Shown: in pieces, positions 53,405 through 62,932 of the stretch
Layout of the letters: the number at the start of each line of letters is the position of its first letter
Numbering within the stretch: the stretch's first letter is position 1
Assembly (NCBI GenBank): GCA_029269725.1
Contig: JARJHS010000001.1
Location: 124,001 to 188,000 of the forward strand
DNA length: 64,000 nt
Origin: Pollutibacter soli
GTDB lineage: Bacteria > Bacteroidota > Bacteroidia > Chitinophagales > Chitinophagaceae
Direction of reading: 5' to 3'
The notes under the pieces: generated by a model
Databases searched by the model: none
Told to the model about the DNA's origin: nothing
Seen by the model: the letters and a program-made list of their open reading frames with translations, nothing else
Made by a program: the position numbers and the translations under genes

Positions 53405-54916
53405 TTAATTAACTCCATTGCCTCGTTTGGCCTGATGCACACTCAACTCAATTGCAGATTTTAATTCAGCAATTTCTTTTTGCAGAGCCTGAATTTCTTT
53501 ATCGGATTCTTTTTCTCTTTTATTCAATTCCTGTAAGGACTTAATGAGAGGTAATACCAGAGACTCATATTGGATGGAATAGTATCCGCTTTCATTTTGT
53601 GGCTCGAGCACAGGCATAAAGCGACCCTGCTGTGCTTTCGCAATTTTAAATAAATCCTGTGCCAGAAATCCTGTTGATCTCTGTTGTTGGTTTTGTTTCA
53701 ATCCAGATTCAGCCGACCAACCATACGTAACCGGTTTCAACGCCTTAATTATTTTAAGACCTGGGATATCTTCCCTAACATCTTCCATCCCCTGGGCGTT
53801 AATAAAAGTTGACCAGTTCTGGAATCCACCAATGCTGACCGTGGTACCATTGCCTACTCTCACCTGGTGGCTTAAAGTAATTTTTGCTTTATAGCCTATC
53901 GCAATAGATTCAAACCAGCCTCCTGTTACCCCTGCATCAGCCTCCACTCCGATAAAGGTATTATTGGAACCGATATTGTTCCAGGCTGCACCGCTAAGTG
54001 CACCAATAGCAGTATTCCCGGAAGCAGAGCCGGATTTATATAAACTGTTTCTTCCTACTCCAGTATTAAAGGATTTTTGATTAGCCGTCAGTACCTCAGA
54101 ACCGATTGCCGTATTACCTGACCCTGTGTTAAAAAGTAAACTGTTATTTCCGAGGGCGGTATTATTTAAACCTGTGATATTACTGAACAACGAATATGCC
54201 CCGGCTGCCACATTAAACCTACCGGCCTGATTTTTCAATTGCGACTGAAAACCCAGTGCGACATTTCCATCGCCAGTTGTATTGCCCGAAAGTGCATTGT
54301 ATCCGGCGCCTACGTTTCTCCCACCCTCTATATTGGCATAAAGTGTCCGGGTTCCAACACCAACATTGTTATTTCCGGTCGTGTTATTGCACAAAGAGTA
54401 AGTGCCAATCGCTGTGTTATCATTCCCATCAATATTTTTCTGCAGAGCATAAGCACCCAGAGCTGAATTATAGGAGCCTGATGTATTGTCCATTAATGCG
54501 CGGCTTCCTGCAGCTGTATTACGTTCCCCCGTGGTGTTGCTGGTTAAAGCAAATGCTCCTGCGGCAGTGTTACCATATCCTGTTGAAATAGATTTTAGTG
54601 CTGAATATCCAAAGCCATGCGCACTATTTACATTGGCATTACTATTCCCCGCATTCGCTCCCGCAAAAAGATTGTCGCCAATGCGATGAGAAAATATATT
54701 ATTACCTCTTATGTAGAGGCCTTTGAATAAATAAATATTCTTCCAGCTCTTTGTATCACTACCAAGATTTAGACTGGCATTAGTTCCTGGATTGAAATTG
54801 GTGGTAATCCCAACTGGTGCAAGCAGATTGCTGAGAGATGTGTTCGCCTGACCTATTGATAAATTGTGATATAATGTGCAAAGACTGGTAATGATTATTA
54901 GTAAAATAAGTTTCAT
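53405..54916 (-). CDS. Tail-fiber-like protein with degenerate S74 domain
   Basis: A 503-residue exported protein with signal peptide to SIGQ. It has the same layout: beta N terminus, many NTAIGxxSL repeats (for example GNTAIGSEVLTANQKSFNTG), then the S74-type domain and a C-terminal coiled coil (LNKREKESDKEIQALQKEIAEL). The SDxRxK motif is lost: FINAQGMEDVREDIPGLKII aligns where its sibling has NVSDARLKTDVEEDVPGL, so Ser and Lys are absent and self-cleavage is unlikely. It is the middle gene of the operon, 42 bp after the first and 34 bp before the third. Confidence 0.9.
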   Translation of the reverse strand: MKLILLIIITSLCTLYHNLSIGQANTSLSNLLAPVGITTNFNPGTNASLNLGSDTKSWKNIYLFKGLYIRGNNIFSHRIGDNLFAGANAGNSNANVNSAHGFGYSALKSISTGYGNTAAGAFALTSNTTGERNTAAGSRALMDNTSGSYNSALGAYALQKNIDGNDNTAIGTYSLCNNTTGNNNVGVGTRTLYANIEGGRNVGAGYNALSGNTTGDGNVALGFQSQLKNQAGRFNVAAGAYSLFSNITGLNNTALGNNSLLFNTGSGNTAIGSEVLTANQKSFNTGVGRNSLYKSGSASGNTAIGALSGAAWNNIGSNNTFIGVEADAGVTGGWFESIAIGYKAKITLSHQVRVGNGTTVSIGGFQNWSTFINAQGMEDVREDIPGLKIIKALKPVTYGWSAESGLKQNQQQRSTGFLAQDLFKIAKAQQGRFMPVLEPQNESGYYSIQYESLVLPLIKSLQELNKREKESDKEIQALQKEIAELKSAIELSVHQAKRGNGVN

Positions 54917-54958
54917 ATTGATTCTGTAATAGAGTTAAAGAAATGAAAAGCGGATTTA

Positions 54959-56809
54959 CTATTGAGCCTTAAGCATTTTTTCAGTTTTCATTATTTTCCC
55001 GTCAATAATCAGGTTATAATGGTACATGCCTGAAGCATAGCGCGACATGTCCACCCTGATATTTCCATTAGTAGTCCCGCTGATATTGACTTCTTGCAGT
55101 TTACGCCCAAGTTTATCATACAGTACTACAAATGCCTTGTTGTAAGCTACCGGTAACCTGTAGGCGATAGTCGTGTATACTGTTAGCGGGTTGGGTGAAT
55201 TATAAATAACTATCGGAGAATTTTCCGCTTTTATTAGCGCCAATTCATTCAGCATATGCCTGAGTTCATCAAGTTCTTTCCGAACATCACTCAATTCATT
55301 TTTTTTACTGTTCAGAATACCCGACATTTCCTGAACGGATTTAACTAGTGGAACAACAAATTCTGCATAACGGATACCATATTCATCAGACCCATCACCA
55401 GGGTCATCAATTACTTTAATTACCGGGCTTGTTTCCTTAATCAGCTGACTAAGTTCCGCGGGGATAAATCCAGTCGAAATGAGTGTATCATTTGTTGCCG
55501 GAGTTGAAATTTTTCTTGCTCCGGAATTCATTTCACTGCTCAACACATTTCCGATGGCCTGATTCGATTTTTTGAGTACTGTGGTATAACTTACCGGCCT
55601 GAGTTTTTCTATAAAATTCATTCCCGCCACTTCATCTTCTTCAATCAGCATGAACCGGGCGTCACTGATTTTAGCAAAGGCTTTAGTTCCTCCAATATCT
55701 GTAATGTCGCTATTACCGATCCTGACCTGATTGGATGCCGTTGCCAGCGTCTTATAGCCAATGGCCGTCGTTTCAAAAATTGTACTTACAGATGCTCCGG
55801 ATTCAGTCCCGATAAAAGTATTCGAAGAACCTGTGGTATACCCTGTTCCGGAAAGCTGGCCGATGCTGACATTGCTAACACCGGTTGTCTGATTCTTCAA
55901 AGCATTATAGCCGATGGCAGTGTTAGCCTGCTGCGTGCCTCCAGCCAAGGCACCTGAACCGATTGCGGTATTGTTTGCGCCTGTACGGTTAGCATATAAA
56001 GCTGAATCACCAACAGCCACATTATTGATAACTGTGGTTTGTGAATACAAAGCTTTGAAACCAATGGCAGTATTTTCTATTCCTGTGCTGTTACTGTACA
56101 TGGCCTGAAAACCTGCAGCCGTATTATTTACAGCACTCACTCCCAGATATAGAGCCATTGTTCCTATAACCGTATTGTTATATCCTCCTCTGTTGCTGTA
56201 CATGGCTTGTGACCCGATAGCAGTATTGTTTTTCCCTTGTGGTAATCCCGGTGAAGCCGGCGCTGTTATGCCGAGATAATAAAGTGTGCGATATCCTACC
56301 GCGATATTATTTGAGCCGACTTTGTTGCTGTACAGGCTATGGAAGCCAAGAGCACTGTTGGAATTACCTGTAAGATTATTGCTTAGCGACATGTATCCTG
56401 CAGCAACATTAAAACTGCCCGTGGTATTTCGCATTAATGTTTGGTAACCGGTTCCAGTGTTATATTGCCCTGAGTTATTTTTCAGGGAATGATCGCCTAA
56501 GCCAGTATTAAAATAAATGTTAGATGCTGATTTGCCTGCCTCTAAACCAATGAAAATGGATTGCGCGCCACTTAATATTTTGATAGTCGGGTATGCATCA
56601 AAATAAACCGAACCGGTGATGTAGGCATATTTCCACTGTTTCGAAGCACTGCCCAGCGAAACAAACTCGGTATTGAAAGGAGTGAGGGAAAGATTCGCCG
56701 CAGTTATACTATTGAGGTTTGATAATTCAATATTGGCCTGGCCACTTGCCGGCAAATAGCCCAGATAACAAATAACATACAGCAACAACGGTCTGCTAGT
56801 TAATTTCAT
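54959..56809 (-). CDS. Tail-fiber-like S74 protein with T9SS sorting domain
   Basis: A 616-residue exported protein, first in the operon. Signal peptide to ASGQ, N-terminal beta region, about 14 YadA-head-like repeats (NTAIGxxALYS), then the S74 domain with S382DARFM387, where the Lys of SDxRxK is replaced by Met. A coiled coil (LNSKKNELSDVRKELDELRHML) leads into a T9SS type A sorting domain (YNSPNPLTVYTTIAYRLP, VDMSRYASGMYHYNLIIDG, KTEKMLKAQ). It is the only one of the three with a sorting signal and may anchor or display the others as a hetero-fibre; this is inference. Confidence 0.9.
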   Translation of the reverse strand: MKLTSRPLLLYVICYLGYLPASGQANIELSNLNSITAANLSLTPFNTEFVSLGSASKQWKYAYITGSVYFDAYPTIKILSGAQSIFIGLEAGKSASNIYFNTGLGDHSLKNNSGQYNTGTGYQTLMRNTTGSFNVAAGYMSLSNNLTGNSNSALGFHSLYSNKVGSNNIAVGYRTLYYLGITAPASPGLPQGKNNTAIGSQAMYSNRGGYNNTVIGTMALYLGVSAVNNTAAGFQAMYSNSTGIENTAIGFKALYSQTTVINNVAVGDSALYANRTGANNTAIGSGALAGGTQQANTAIGYNALKNQTTGVSNVSIGQLSGTGYTTGSSNTFIGTESGASVSTIFETTAIGYKTLATASNQVRIGNSDITDIGGTKAFAKISDARFMLIEEDEVAGMNFIEKLRPVSYTTVLKKSNQAIGNVLSSEMNSGARKISTPATNDTLISTGFIPAELSQLIKETSPVIKVIDDPGDGSDEYGIRYAEFVVPLVKSVQEMSGILNSKKNELSDVRKELDELRHMLNELALIKAENSPIVIYNSPNPLTVYTTIAYRLPVAYNKAFVVLYDKLGRKLQEVNISGTTNGNIRVDMSRYASGMYHYNLIIDGKIMKTEKMLKAQ

Positions 56810-57192
56810 ATTGTATCATTTGTGTTTTTTGACAATAGTTAACCATGCAGTGCTACCACTGCAAATAATTGTGAATCTGACTATAACCAGACTGCAAGAT
56901 TTTATCCGGGCAGGAAAATGGTGTGCTACTTTCAGGTATAGAGTAAGGGTATCTGAAAATCTTTACAAATGAAAAGCTCGTGGTAAGCCGAAGAAATACA
57001 GATCTCATGAGTCAAGTGACTCCGAAGCTATTCAGTTTTAGAAATGGAAATTAGTGAGTATAAAATTTCAGGGCGCGAGAATTCAACAATGGTCCGGAGA
57101 GTACAAAAGAATTTCTTTATTTGAAGACGACAGTATGAATATAGAAATTTTAAATTTAAAATAAAAATAATTTCTGAAAGTGAAATAATTAT
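56810..57192. other. Upstream region of S74 operon
   Basis: 383 bp without a gene. It must hold the operon promoter; no exact TTTG/TAnnTTTG pair was found on the minus strand. A small inverted repeat GCAGTG...CACTGC lies at 56848-56865. Confidence 0.45.
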
Positions 57193-57633
57193 TCACGACC
57201 CTAATTGTCTTTTAAAGTCTTCATGATCCCAGGAGATATTAATATGATTGATTGTATTGTTTTCGTTTAAACGGAAAATAAAAATATGATCACTGTCAAA
57301 ATGCTTACCCTTGTTTTTAATATCTGCGAAATCTTTCACCTGTGTACCACGAATCACTACCTGGCAACGAACAGTGTTTTCATCTTCAGCAATCGCTGAA
57401 TCCAACGTGTTGTCGATATCCGGAAAGCATTCCATTAATCCACCCCATATTGCTTTTCCGAGTTCTCCGATTTTCCCAACACCACCATCGCCGAGAGGTA
57501 CAAATTCAACGATACCATCCGTATCACAAAGCGATAACATTTTCTGAAGGTTTTTTTGCTGATAAGAAAACATGAATTCTATGCAAGCATTTTTTATGCT
57601 CAGCTCGTTTTGCAAATGTGTGGCCGTGTTCAT
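57193..57633 (-). CDS. SnoaL-like / NTF2-fold protein
   Basis: A 146-residue cytoplasmic protein with the SnoaL-like pattern: IKNACIEFMFSYQQKNLQKMLSLCDTDGIVEFVPLGDGG at the N terminus, a middle helix-strand unit (GGLMECFPDIDNTLDSAIAEDENTVRCQVVIRGTQ) and the final strand FDSDHIFIFRLNENNTINHINISWD. The fold covers cyclases, isomerases and binding proteins, so the reaction is not assigned. It follows the AraC-type gene by 107 bp on the same strand, so it may be its target. Confidence 0.82.
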   Translation of the reverse strand: MNTATHLQNELSIKNACIEFMFSYQQKNLQKMLSLCDTDGIVEFVPLGDGGVGKIGELGKAIWGGLMECFPDIDNTLDSAIAEDENTVRCQVVIRGTQVKDFADIKNKGKHFDSDHIFIFRLNENNTINHINISWDHEDFKRQLGS

Positions 57634-57740
57634 TGTACAATGGTTTTAAAGTGATCTTAATTTTAAAGGACGATAAACAAAGTAATTATCTTCCGGGATA
57701 AAGCTATTGTAATTCTGCGTCAACCAATTGTAAAAATGCG

Positions 57741-58571
57741 TCAATTCTGCTGATGGCTTTTTTCTACATAGTTTGCCAGTTCGGTATTTTCCTGGAGATA
57801 TTGATTGGGCGTTCGACCAGTGAATTCTTCAAAGTCTTTTATAAAGTGAGCATGATCATAATAGTTGCATTCATAAAAAATTTTTGCCCAGTCTACTTTT
57901 TTTTTGCCGGCTATCAGGTTGCACAGGTAAGCGATGCGACGAATGCGTGCATAATATTTTGGACTGAGACCGACCTTTTGGAAAAACTTTCTTTCAAAAG
58001 TCCGCCGGCTCATGCAGCTGTTTTTTAGCAAGTCACTTACTTCCAGCATACCGTTATGCTGCACGATAAAATTGGCAGCTTCATCTATATAATCCGGCTC
58101 AGGCTTAAGTATATGGACCTGGTGCAGAATGAAATCTTCCAGCTGGTTTACTTTTTCTTTTTCTGAAGCGGATCCTTCAATGGCATGAACGTATTTATCT
58201 ACCAGCTCACGTTTGAAAATTTTATACAGATCAAGCCGGTCTTCTACTAACTCATACATGGGAAGATTAAATATTGTCGACAATGCGGCTGGCCGGAACA
58301 CTATTCCTGCAATACCAATCCTACCCTGAAGAAAAAGTTTGAAGCTGTATATATTCTGACCCGAAACAAATTGCATTGGAACATTTAACCGTTCATATCT
58401 TTTATTCGTCAGACTATACTGGTTACCATAATTGAACACAATAGAGCAAAACCCGTTGGGAGGAGATTCAACGATCATTGATGTATCCATCGACCCCTCA
58501 CTATCCCATACAAAGTAACATTCTACATAATTATCAAGGTCATTGCAGGGTTTGTATTTCCGGTAATACAT
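57741..58571 (-). CDS. AraC-family transcriptional regulator
   Basis: A 276-residue protein. The N-terminal 165 residues resemble the DUF6597-type sensor (MYYRKYKPCNDLDNYVECYFVWDSEG, GIAGIVFRPAALSTIFNLPM). The C-terminal AraC HTH pair occupies about 175-265 (MSRRTFERKFFQKVGLSPKYYARIRRI and YYDHAHFIKDFEEFTGRTPNQYL). It binds DNA as an activator, probably sensing a small molecule. It precedes the SnoaL-like gene on the same strand. Confidence 0.92.
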   Translation of the reverse strand: MYYRKYKPCNDLDNYVECYFVWDSEGSMDTSMIVESPPNGFCSIVFNYGNQYSLTNKRYERLNVPMQFVSGQNIYSFKLFLQGRIGIAGIVFRPAALSTIFNLPMYELVEDRLDLYKIFKRELVDKYVHAIEGSASEKEKVNQLEDFILHQVHILKPEPDYIDEAANFIVQHNGMLEVSDLLKNSCMSRRTFERKFFQKVGLSPKYYARIRRIAYLCNLIAGKKKVDWAKIFYECNYYDHAHFIKDFEEFTGRTPNQYLQENTELANYVEKSHQQN

Positions 58572-58995
58572 TTGGATAAAAATAGGAATACTATATTACG
58601 AGATCATTTTGTAAAAGATGACTTTTCTTTAATTATTAGTCCTGAGGTTAAGTCGTAAGAGTCGTTTTTCGGGAGTTTGGTGACGCCCGGGACATAGGGA
58701 TACTATGTCACAATACTATGAGCAAATCAGACCTGAAATTTCAAACAGCTGATAGGCTAGGTGGCCCAGATTGCAATTCTTCAGATGATACGTTATGCTC
58801 AGCTTTATCAGCGAGATCATGTTCAGTCTGGCCATCTGGAAAAATGGCGGGCATTATTTTGTATCCCGGTATTAAAATCCGTCTCATCCTTGCAGACACG
58901 AATTTTTAAATCTATATTTATAAGCCGTCTACCTACCTCCTGACGACTGCTTAGAATTCAAGGTCCTGAATTATTAATCCCGCTTAACCTTGTTT
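58572..58995. other. Divergent intergenic region with small inverted repeat
   Basis: 424 bp between the AraC-type gene and the metalloprotease gene. Short open frames here have no recognisable content. GACATAG / CTATGTC with loop GGATA at 58691-58709 is a possible operator for the AraC regulator. Confidence 0.45.
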
Positions 58996-61900
58996 ATGAG
59001 AAGGATTTTACCCTTGATTCTATTCGTGTCGTTGTCAATAATTTCCGTTTATTTTAATAGTGCAAACGCCCAGGAAATGCTCATCGAGGCTGATCCGGTA
59101 AGCGCCGCTGGTTTCCAGGTTACCCTGAGTTCGAAATTCCGCTCCTGGAATACATATCTGCTTAAAAAGAGGTTCAGTACTCCTTCCATTCAGACTACCC
59201 GCCAGGTGAGAATGAAACTTGGTACTGATGAAATGGTTTTCACTGGCACTCATCATCCCATTACGGATAGTCGGTCCAGGCTGGTGAGGCTGGAAGGTGG
59301 CGTTCGCACGGAATTTCCATTCCCCGAATTGCTGTACCTCAACGGCCCAAATTCCCGGCTAACCATTGGTGAAAATTTTATACTTGGAGAGAGCAGTTTA
59401 AACGGCGAAGTATATCTACTGGAAAATCTGCGGAATATTGATCCATCTGCCCCGGAAAATGTGTTGATCAGGTACAGGAAATCTGATGTGATTGCTGACA
59501 GGAATGTATACTGCGATGTTTTACCGAACAAACAATTGACGAGGGAAAATAAAACTACCCCCAACTTAAAAACCACCGGTGCAGCAGGAATTTGCAAGAC
59601 AACTGAAATCGCAGTGTTGGCCAATTCCACCACATTTTCGGCTCATAATAATAGCCTGAATACCACTGCCACTTATATTGCTTCGATATATAATCTGAGC
59701 GAAGGGGATTACCAGGATGAATTTACATATGATTTGCAGTTTCATATCACCGAGCTGGTGGTAAGCGTAACAGCTCATGCAAATCCATGGGCCGCTACTG
59801 ATGATATTTATGTCAACCTCAATAATTTTAACATCATCGGTGGCGATTATTTCAAATCGTCAAATGATCTCAGTTCTTTCTGGTTCAGTACCAAAAATTT
59901 TACCGGCGGAGTTGTCGGCCTGGCGTATCTCGGGTTTACCTGTACGGCTGGGGGCGATGCTGCCATCCGCGAATATGGTGTTTCTGCTCAGTCAATGAGG
60001 TGTTTGTTGAGTCATGAACATGGTCACAATTTCAGCATGGATCATGATGCACCGGGAGCACAATTTATTATGGCGCCGTCAGTGAATCCATCAAATGTGG
60101 ATTTCAGTCAATTCAGTAAAAATGCTTTTGAAAACTGGTTTGCTTCCGGACAGGCGGCATGTATTACCAATTGCGACGCCGATGTATGTGATGGCTCGGC
60201 ACCGGAATTGCTAAGCATCGTTTCAAATCCGTTAACTGGAAATATCGATGCTAAATGGCTGAATGAAGAAGGACTGAAAGGGTATATCGTGCGTTGGAAA
60301 GAAAAGAGCCAACCTGTTTTCCAGGCTGATACACTCGGTGCTGCTGCTGCTGGTCATACCATCATCATCGGCTGTGGAAATGCAAGAAACTACCGGGTAG
60401 AGGTAGCCGAAATTTGTGCCAATGGTAATATCGGAGAATTCAGAGGTGCAGAATTAATAAACCTCGCTATTCCGGCAATCGCACCAAATAAACCCACGAG
60501 TTTCTGTACTGGCGGAGATGTAACACTCACATCAACTATCGCTGGCGGTAATCAGTGGTACAAGGACAATAAAATAATCCCAGGCGCAACAGCAAGAACA
60601 TATATTGCCACGGCAAGCGGAGTCTATACTGTGAAGCTGACAATAGGCGGATGTATCCGGACTTCAGATCCGGTGACCGTCACTGTTTCTGCATTTCCGG
60701 TTAAGCCGGTTATCTCTGTTTCAGGTGGCGCTATTGTGTGTACAGGTGCTAAGGTGACGCTGACTTCAACAGCTGCTGCCGGCAATCAATGGTTGAAAAG
60801 CGGTGCGCCGATTGCCGGAGCTACGGCAAGGACTTATCTGCCGACAGTAACGGGAACCTATACTGTAAAAACTACGAATGCAGGAGGATGCGCGGCAGTA
60901 TCTGATCCTGTGACTATTACTATTAACCCATTGCCTCCTGTTCCTTTGGTTACTGCCAGCGGTTCTTTAAAATTATGTCCAGGTACAAGTGTGATCCTGA
61001 CATCAAATGCTGCAGCGGGAAATCAATGGTACAAGGATAACGTGATCATCTCCGGCGCTACAGCAAAAACGTATAAAGTAGTTGGAGCCGGAACTTATAC
61101 CGTCAAAGTAACAAATTCTTCTAATTGTGTTTCCACATCCCTGGCAACAAGGGTGACTTACTCAGATAATCCACCTGTTCCGGTGATAACAGCGAGCGGA
61201 CCATTGGGTATCTGTGCAGGTTCATCGGTTACATTCACCTCAAGTGCACTATCTGGAAATCAATGGTATTTCAATGGTGTTGCTATTGCAGGAGCTATTG
61301 CGCGGACTTACAAGGCAACGTCAGCCGGAAGATACTCTGTACGCGCAACGAACGCCGGAGGTTGCTTTGCTAACTCACTCGTATCGACGGTTATCGTGTA
61401 TGCCTTACCGGCAGTACCTGCGATTGTACCCGCTGGTCCGGTAACCATATGCCCAGCTACGGAGATCACCCTTACCAGTGCTGCAGCAACAACATATCAA
61501 TGGTACAGGAACAGTATAATTATAGCAGGAGCGACGGGGAGAACTTATAAGGCCAATGCTACGGGGCGCTACACCGTTACTGTAGGTAACGTTTATGGTT
61601 GTAAAGCCACATCACTTCCAGTGACAGTGACGGTAGGTACAAACCCTGCGAAACCGCTTGTAAAAGCGAGCGGTCCTTTGAGTATTTGCTTAGGTAAAAC
61701 TGTTACCCTGACAAGTAATACAATTACAGGAAATCAGTGGTACAAGGATGGTAAATTGTTACCGGACTCCATTGGAAAATCAATTGTCGTTTCTACCCAG
61801 GGTAAGTATCTGTTGAAAGTAAGTAATGTAACAGGATGCGCAACTGCATCGGATACATTTGCTGTGGTGGTAAATCCATTACCGGTGGCTCCGAGAATAA

Positions 61901-62832
61901 CTTCCAGCGGTGCACTCACATTCTGCAGCGGTAAATCAATTACCCTGACATCAGGTTCATTGACAGATAATCAATGGTACAAAAATGATGTTGCTTTGGT
62001 TGGCGAAACGACAAACAAACTGGTAGTAAACAATTCCGGTAATTACAGGGTAGTTGTTACCAATGCCAGCGGATGTACAAACACTTCAATTACATCGGTC
62101 GTAACAGTAAATCCTTTACCAGCAATTCCGGTGGTCACAGCACAGGGTTCACCCGCAATTTGTGCAGGAGGAAAAGTTGAGCTCAGTTCGAGTGCTGATG
62201 AAGGAAATCAATGGCTTAAAAACGGTGTAGCAATAGCAGGAGCGACAGCAAAAATTTACGAAGCAACAACCGCAGGGCAATTCTCAGTAAAAGTAACCAA
62301 TGCGAGCAATTGCAGCATCGTTTCTACTGCGGTTACTGTTGTAGTAAACGCACTTCCTGCGAAACCAATAGTGACAAAAGTTGGCAATGTTCTTACTGCA
62401 ACGGCGGGACATGCTGCTTACGCGTGGTATAAAGACAATACGCTTATTCCGGACGCAACCAGTAATGTTTATACAACTACTGAACCGGGAACCTACCAGG
62501 TAGTTGTAACAAACGTCAGCGGATGTACTGCAACATCTGCGGATATCGTGATAGCGTCACCTGCAGTAAACATACATGGTACAGGCATTCTCGCGGAACT
62601 CAGGGCTTATCCTAATCCTGCACGTGATCAGGTTCAGATCAGGTATGATCCGGCTATCGGTAAAAAGTGTACCATAAGAGTATACGACAGGTTTGGTAAG
62701 CTTATGCTAACAACAATTATGAAAGGAGCGATTCATTCACTGTCTACTTCAACCTTGCCATCAGGTGTTTACCAGGTCATTGTTTCAGATGGAACCAGGA
62801 CTGTTAATACCAAAATTGTGATTGCACGCTGA
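58996..62832 (+). CDS. Surface metalloprotease with nine Ig-like repeats and T9SS sorting domain
   Basis: A 1278-residue protein from the ATG (a TTG start two codons earlier is less likely), with signal peptide to ANAQ. Residues about 30-390 hold a reprolysin-like zinc protease: HEHGHNFSMDHD with H340, E341, H344, H350 and the downstream Met turn IMAPSVN. A fibronectin-type or Ig-like domain follows (SAPELLSIVSNPLTGNIDAKWL). Then come nine Ig-like repeats of about 80 residues, each with the GNQWYKDN...GATARTY...GxYTVKV...GC pattern (about 495-1200). The T9SS type A domain ends it (LRAYPNPARDQVQIRYDP, STLPSGVYQVIVSDG, TKIVIAR). It is secreted across the outer membrane and likely degrades proteins at the surface. 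The repeats are similar enough to recombine. Confidence 0.92.
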   Translation: MRRILPLILFVSLSIISVYFNSANAQEMLIEADPVSAAGFQVTLSSKFRSWNTYLLKKRFSTPSIQTTRQVRMKLGTDEMVFTGTHHPITDSRSRLVRLEGGVRTEFPFPELLYLNGPNSRLTIGENFILGESSLNGEVYLLENLRNIDPSAPENVLIRYRKSDVIADRNVYCDVLPNKQLTRENKTTPNLKTTGAAGICKTTEIAVLANSTTFSAHNNSLNTTATYIASIYNLSEGDYQDEFTYDLQFHITELVVSVTAHANPWAATDDIYVNLNNFNIIGGDYFKSSNDLSSFWFSTKNFTGGVVGLAYLGFTCTAGGDAAIREYGVSAQSMRCLLSHEHGHNFSMDHDAPGAQFIMAPSVNPSNVDFSQFSKNAFENWFASGQAACITNCDADVCDGSAPELLSIVSNPLTGNIDAKWLNEEGLKGYIVRWKEKSQPVFQADTLGAAAAGHTIIIGCGNARNYRVEVAEICANGNIGEFRGAELINLAIPAIAPNKPTSFCTGGDVTLTSTIAGGNQWYKDNKIIPGATARTYIATASGVYTVKLTIGGCIRTSDPVTVTVSAFPVKPVISVSGGAIVCTGAKVTLTSTAAAGNQWLKSGAPIAGATARTYLPTVTGTYTVKTTNAGGCAAVSDPVTITINPLPPVPLVTASGSLKLCPGTSVILTSNAAAGNQWYKDNVIISGATAKTYKVVGAGTYTVKVTNSSNCVSTSLATRVTYSDNPPVPVITASGPLGICAGSSVTFTSSALSGNQWYFNGVAIAGAIARTYKATSAGRYSVRATNAGGCFANSLVSTVIVYALPAVPAIVPAGPVTICPATEITLTSAAATTYQWYRNSIIIAGATGRTYKANATGRYTVTVGNVYGCKATSLPVTVTVGTNPAKPLVKASGPLSICLGKTVTLTSNTITGNQWYKDGKLLPDSIGKSIVVSTQGKYLLKVSNVTGCATASDTFAVVVNPLPVAPRITSSGALTFCSGKSITLTSGSLTDNQWYKNDVALVGETTNKLVVNNSGNYRVVVTNASGCTNTSITSVVTVNPLPAIPVVTAQGSPAICAGGKVELSSSADEGNQWLKNGVAIAGATAKIYEATTAGQFSVKVTNASNCSIVSTAVTVVVNALPAKPIVTKVGNVLTATAGHAAYAWYKDNTLIPDATSNVYTTTEPGTYQVVVTNVSGCTATSADIVIASPAVNIHGTGILAELRAYPNPARDQVQIRYDPAIGKKCTIRVYDRFGKLMLTTIMKGAIHSLSTSTLPSGVYQVIVSDGTRTVNTKIVIAR

Positions 62833-62882
62833 TAGGATGTGATCTGAGAGCAATTTTCATTATTGAGATAATCCAAAAACTG

Positions 62883-62916
62883 ATTGCCTGCCGGGAACGG
62901 CGGGCAATTTTTTTTT
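62883..62916 (+). terminator. Terminator after metalloprotease gene
   Basis: An 11-bp stem ATTGCCTGCCG / CGGCGGGCAAT (one G-T pair) with loop GGAA and nine T residues. Confidence 0.88.
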
Positions 62917-62932
62917 AAAGTGAGAGAAGAAG

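Noticed and set aside
53405-56809. Prophage tail genes
   Set aside because: The S74 proteins have Sec signals and one T9SS domain, and no capsid, terminase, lysis or integrase genes are present.
58718-58943. Two overlapping short plus-strand frames before the metalloprotease gene
   Set aside because: No signal, domain or coding bias; overlapping frames cancel each other. Left as intergenic.
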